A stretch of 14,918 nt of DNA from CS1-C013 sp964353745 (GTDB lineage: Archaea > Aenigmatarchaeota > Aenigmatarchaeia > Aenigmatarchaeales > Aenigmatarchaeaceae), in NCBI GenBank assembly GCA_964353745.1, contig CAYGWD010000022.1, positions 1 through 14,918 on the forward strand, read 5' to 3'. The notes beneath the pieces are model-generated. The model saw nothing but the letters and a program-made list of their open reading frames with translations. It ran no database searches and was not told the origin of the DNA. Shown here one piece after another: positions 13,587 through 14,918 of this stretch; the stretch's first letter is position 1; each line of letters opens with the position of its first letter. A program made the position numbers and the translations under genes.

Positions 13587-14300
13587 TCATTTGTTCTTTT
13601 TCTTTCCTATCGCGATTATGGCTATTCCTGTTACTAATATAATTATTCCTATAATTATTTGCCTGTAAAGTCCTTCTAAAACATAATCAGTAACCATTTT
13701 TATGATAGGAACATCAGGAGTTATTATGAAAACAGGTATTACTGCTATGGCAAGCATTGATATTGCTACAACTACCAGATTATTACCAATTTTTGATACA
13801 GGCTTTTCAGAAACCAAGAACAAAGAAAAGCCAAAGATCAAGCTCAAAACTATCATAAGAATAAAGTTTTTGAAAATTGGCATTATGTCATCAAGGCTTG
13901 TGCCGGCAATCATTTTCTTGCTGTAAACATCATCTATGGTTTGAAATACGCGTTGTTTAGATTCGTTTGACATGCCAGTAGTCAAGCATCTACCAACACA
14001 TTCCTGTCTAGCTTCATCTTGGCGTGAATTATTTGTGCATGCGTCCTTGCACTGGCTTATATGTTCTTGAGTATCGAGATAATTGCAATATTCCTGACAT
14101 TTTTGTACGTCAAAATCGCCTTTGCAGAAATCTTCGCATGTCTTAGATGCAACCTCTCCAATCATTTGAGTTTCTACGAAACCCTTTATATTTTCCTTTT
14201 GTATAAGGCTACCTATAGTATAAGAAGTTATTGCCAAGTATAGCGAAAGCACAAACAAAAATGAAATTATGTATCCGGCTATGCTCTTGGCTATAGACAT
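13587..14300 (-). CDS. Membrane protein with four Cx3C motifs
   Basis: A 237-residue protein of unknown family. The N-terminal helix (about 8-30) acts as signal anchor. Then comes a polar domain at 31-135 with eight Cys in four evenly spaced Cx3C pairs (C55/59, C68/72, C84/88, C101/105), and three C-terminal membrane helices (about 142-162, 172-194 and 213-231) ending GKKKNK. The Cys spacing places pairs on one face of helices, like twin Cx3C helical hairpins held by disulfides in other systems. This suggests an exported oxidised domain. It lies antisense between spt4 and rps24e, an unrelated gene inside a translation/transcription cluster. A TATA box lies 20-31 bases before the ATG. Confidence 0.75.
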   Translation of the reverse strand: MSIAKSIAGYIISFLFVLSLYLAITSYTIGSLIQKENIKGFVETQMIGEVASKTCEDFCKGDFDVQKCQEYCNYLDTQEHISQCKDACTNNSRQDEARQECVGRCLTTGMSNESKQRVFQTIDDVYSKKMIAGTSLDDIMPIFKNFILMIVLSLIFGFSLFLVSEKPVSKIGNNLVVVAISMLAIAVIPVFIITPDVPIIKMVTDYVLEGLYRQIIIGIIILVTGIAIIAIGKKKNK

Positions 14301-14319
14301 AATAATTTATAATGTTGGG

Positions 14320-14331
14320 TGCTTTATATCG
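14320..14331 (-). promoter_or_regulatory. TATA box of the Cx3C membrane protein gene
   Basis: On the minus strand this reads CGATATAAAGCA, 20-31 bases before the ATG at 14300. No Shine-Dalgarno is present, so the gene looks leaderless. Confidence 0.5.
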
Positions 14332-14362
14332 ATTTCTTTGTTTAAATATAAAACCATCAATA

Positions 14363-14380
14363 TTTTAAACCTTAAACATT
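14363..14380 (+). promoter_or_regulatory. TATA-like region of the rps24e-rps27ae operon
   Basis: TTTTAAAC and then CTTAAACATT lie 21-38 bases before the rps24e ATG at 14401. Either could be the TATA box. GTGGT three bases before the ATG is a plausible ribosome binding site. Confidence 0.4.
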
Positions 14381-14400
14381 AATTAAGTAAGTGTGGTTTT

Positions 14401-14697
14401 ATGAATTTCCAAGTAATTAACGAGAAGGAGAACCCGTTGTTTAAGAGAAAGGAGATATTGGCATCCATCGATTATCAGGGCGGTTCAACTCCCAGCAGGG
14501 CTGATTTGCAAAAGACATTGGCCGAGCAGTTCAAGGTCGGTATCGATAGCGTGGAGATAACCAAGGTGTTGTCCGAGACAGGTCTATCTAGAGGAAAGAT
14601 TTGGATAAAGATCTGGCACGAGAAGAAGGTTCCTATTTATGCCGAGTTAAAGAAGAAAGGAGCAGAAGAGGCTCCCAAAGAAGAAAAGAAGGAATGA
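14401..14697 (+). CDS. rps24e: 30S ribosomal protein S24e
   Basis: A 98-residue archaeal/eukaryotic small-subunit protein. Recognisable family features are the opening VINEKENPLFKRKE, the strand-helix core SIDYQGGSTPSRADLQKTLA (about 23-42), and the SGLSRGKIWIKIW-like segment here as ETGLSRGKIWIKIW (about 59-72). The tail is Lys/Glu-rich, as usual. It is followed four bases later by rps27ae. This pairing is common in archaea beside rpoE'-spt4. Here the cluster is interrupted by a minus-strand gene. Confidence 0.96.
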   Translation: MNFQVINEKENPLFKRKEILASIDYQGGSTPSRADLQKTLAEQFKVGIDSVEITKVLSETGLSRGKIWIKIWHEKKVPIYAELKKKGAEEAPKEEKKE

Positions 14698-14701
14698 TTG
14701 A

Positions 14702-14896
14702 ATGGCTGAAGAGAAAAAAGGCAAAAAACCGCACAGCAAGAGCAAGCACATAACAATTCAGATTTGGACAAAGTATAAAGATGGGAAACTGCAAGGCAAA
14801 TGGTGCCCTAGATGCGGACCCGGCGTGATACTTGCTCAACATAAGGATCGTGTGACATGCGGCAAGTGCGGTTATTCTGAGACAAGGACGAAATAA
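14702..14896 (+). CDS. rps27ae: 30S ribosomal protein S27Ae
   Basis: A 64-residue zinc-ribbon ribosomal protein, the archaeal equivalent of the ribosomal half of eukaryotic ubiquitin-S27a. Zinc ligands are C35-x2-C38 (KWCPRCGPG) and C53-x2-C56 (VTCGKCGYSE). The Lys-rich N-terminus is typical. ATGAT, three bases before the ATG, overlaps the rps24e stop, so translation is coupled. The reading frame is complete within the window. Confidence 0.96.
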   Translation: MAEEKKGKKPHSKSKHITIQIWTKYKDGKLQGKWCPRCGPGVILAQHKDRVTCGKCGYSETRTK

Positions 14897-14901
14897 TTTT
14901 T
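14897..14901 (+). terminator. Possible U-run terminator after rps27ae
   Basis: Five T bases directly follow the rps27ae stop codon. Short T-runs act as archaeal terminators, but the window ends soon after, and no second run is seen. Confidence 0.25.
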
Positions 14902-14918
14902 CACCGTCTTATATGAAA

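Overview
This window looks archaeal and most resembles a small-genome, AT-rich (roughly 40% GC) lineage of the DPANN type. The evidence is an archaeal translation and transcription gene set (archaeal-type ValRS, aRF1, RNA polymerase subunit E', Spt4, S24e, S27Ae), TATA boxes about 20-35 bases before many starts, leaderless-looking genes, and a tRNA whose introns fit bulge-helix-bulge splicing. DUF5654-like, W-x-x-W/Cys-rich surface and four-Cx3C membrane proteins fit uncultured small archaea. I cannot fix the phylum from sequence alone.

Layout. 1-866: a partial unknown gene, tRNA-Ile(GAU) with two tiny non-canonical introns, a DUF5654-like membrane protein and tRNA-Ala(CGC), all on the minus strand. 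901-4826 (plus): a calcineurin-like phosphoesterase, a SAM methyltransferase and valS. 4917-5993 (plus): prf1, the class I release factor, with an altered NIKS motif and no zinc mini-domain. 5990-9046 (minus): an apparent five-gene operon, read in the order TatD-family hydrolase, W-x-x-W/Cys-rich surface protein, small membrane protein, NYN-domain putative nuclease, pilin-like secreted protein. 9145-11470 (plus): a PIN-domain putative RNase next to the membrane pyrophosphatase hppA. 11471-11986: a lone winged-helix regulator flanked by two strong hairpins, each next to a sequence resembling a tRNA 3' end. 11987-13586 (plus): a degenerate soluble pyrophosphatase homologue, rpoE', an unknown membrane protein and spt4 in one tight operon. 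13587-14300 (minus): a membrane protein with four Cx3C motifs. 14401-14896 (plus): rps24e and rps27ae.

How it fits together. Most genes serve information processing: charging and decoding (valS, two tRNAs), termination (prf1), transcription (rpoE', spt4) and ribosomal proteins. A second theme is pyrophosphate. HppA would turn PPi hydrolysis into an ion gradient, while the nearby soluble PPase homologue has lost several catalytic residues. A third is the cell envelope (surface, pilin-like and Cys-rich membrane proteins).

Many internal genes share a Shine-Dalgarno element close to GTGAT placed exactly three bases before ATG, while promoter-proximal genes look leaderless. No CRISPR array, insertion sequence, rRNA or obvious mobile element is visible, and no gene-free stretch exceeds about 150 bases. 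I see no clear multi-gene system of an undescribed kind. The most unusual items are the doubly interrupted tRNA-Ile, the altered release factor, the degenerate pyrophosphatase and the hairpin/tRNA-like elements around the winged-helix gene.
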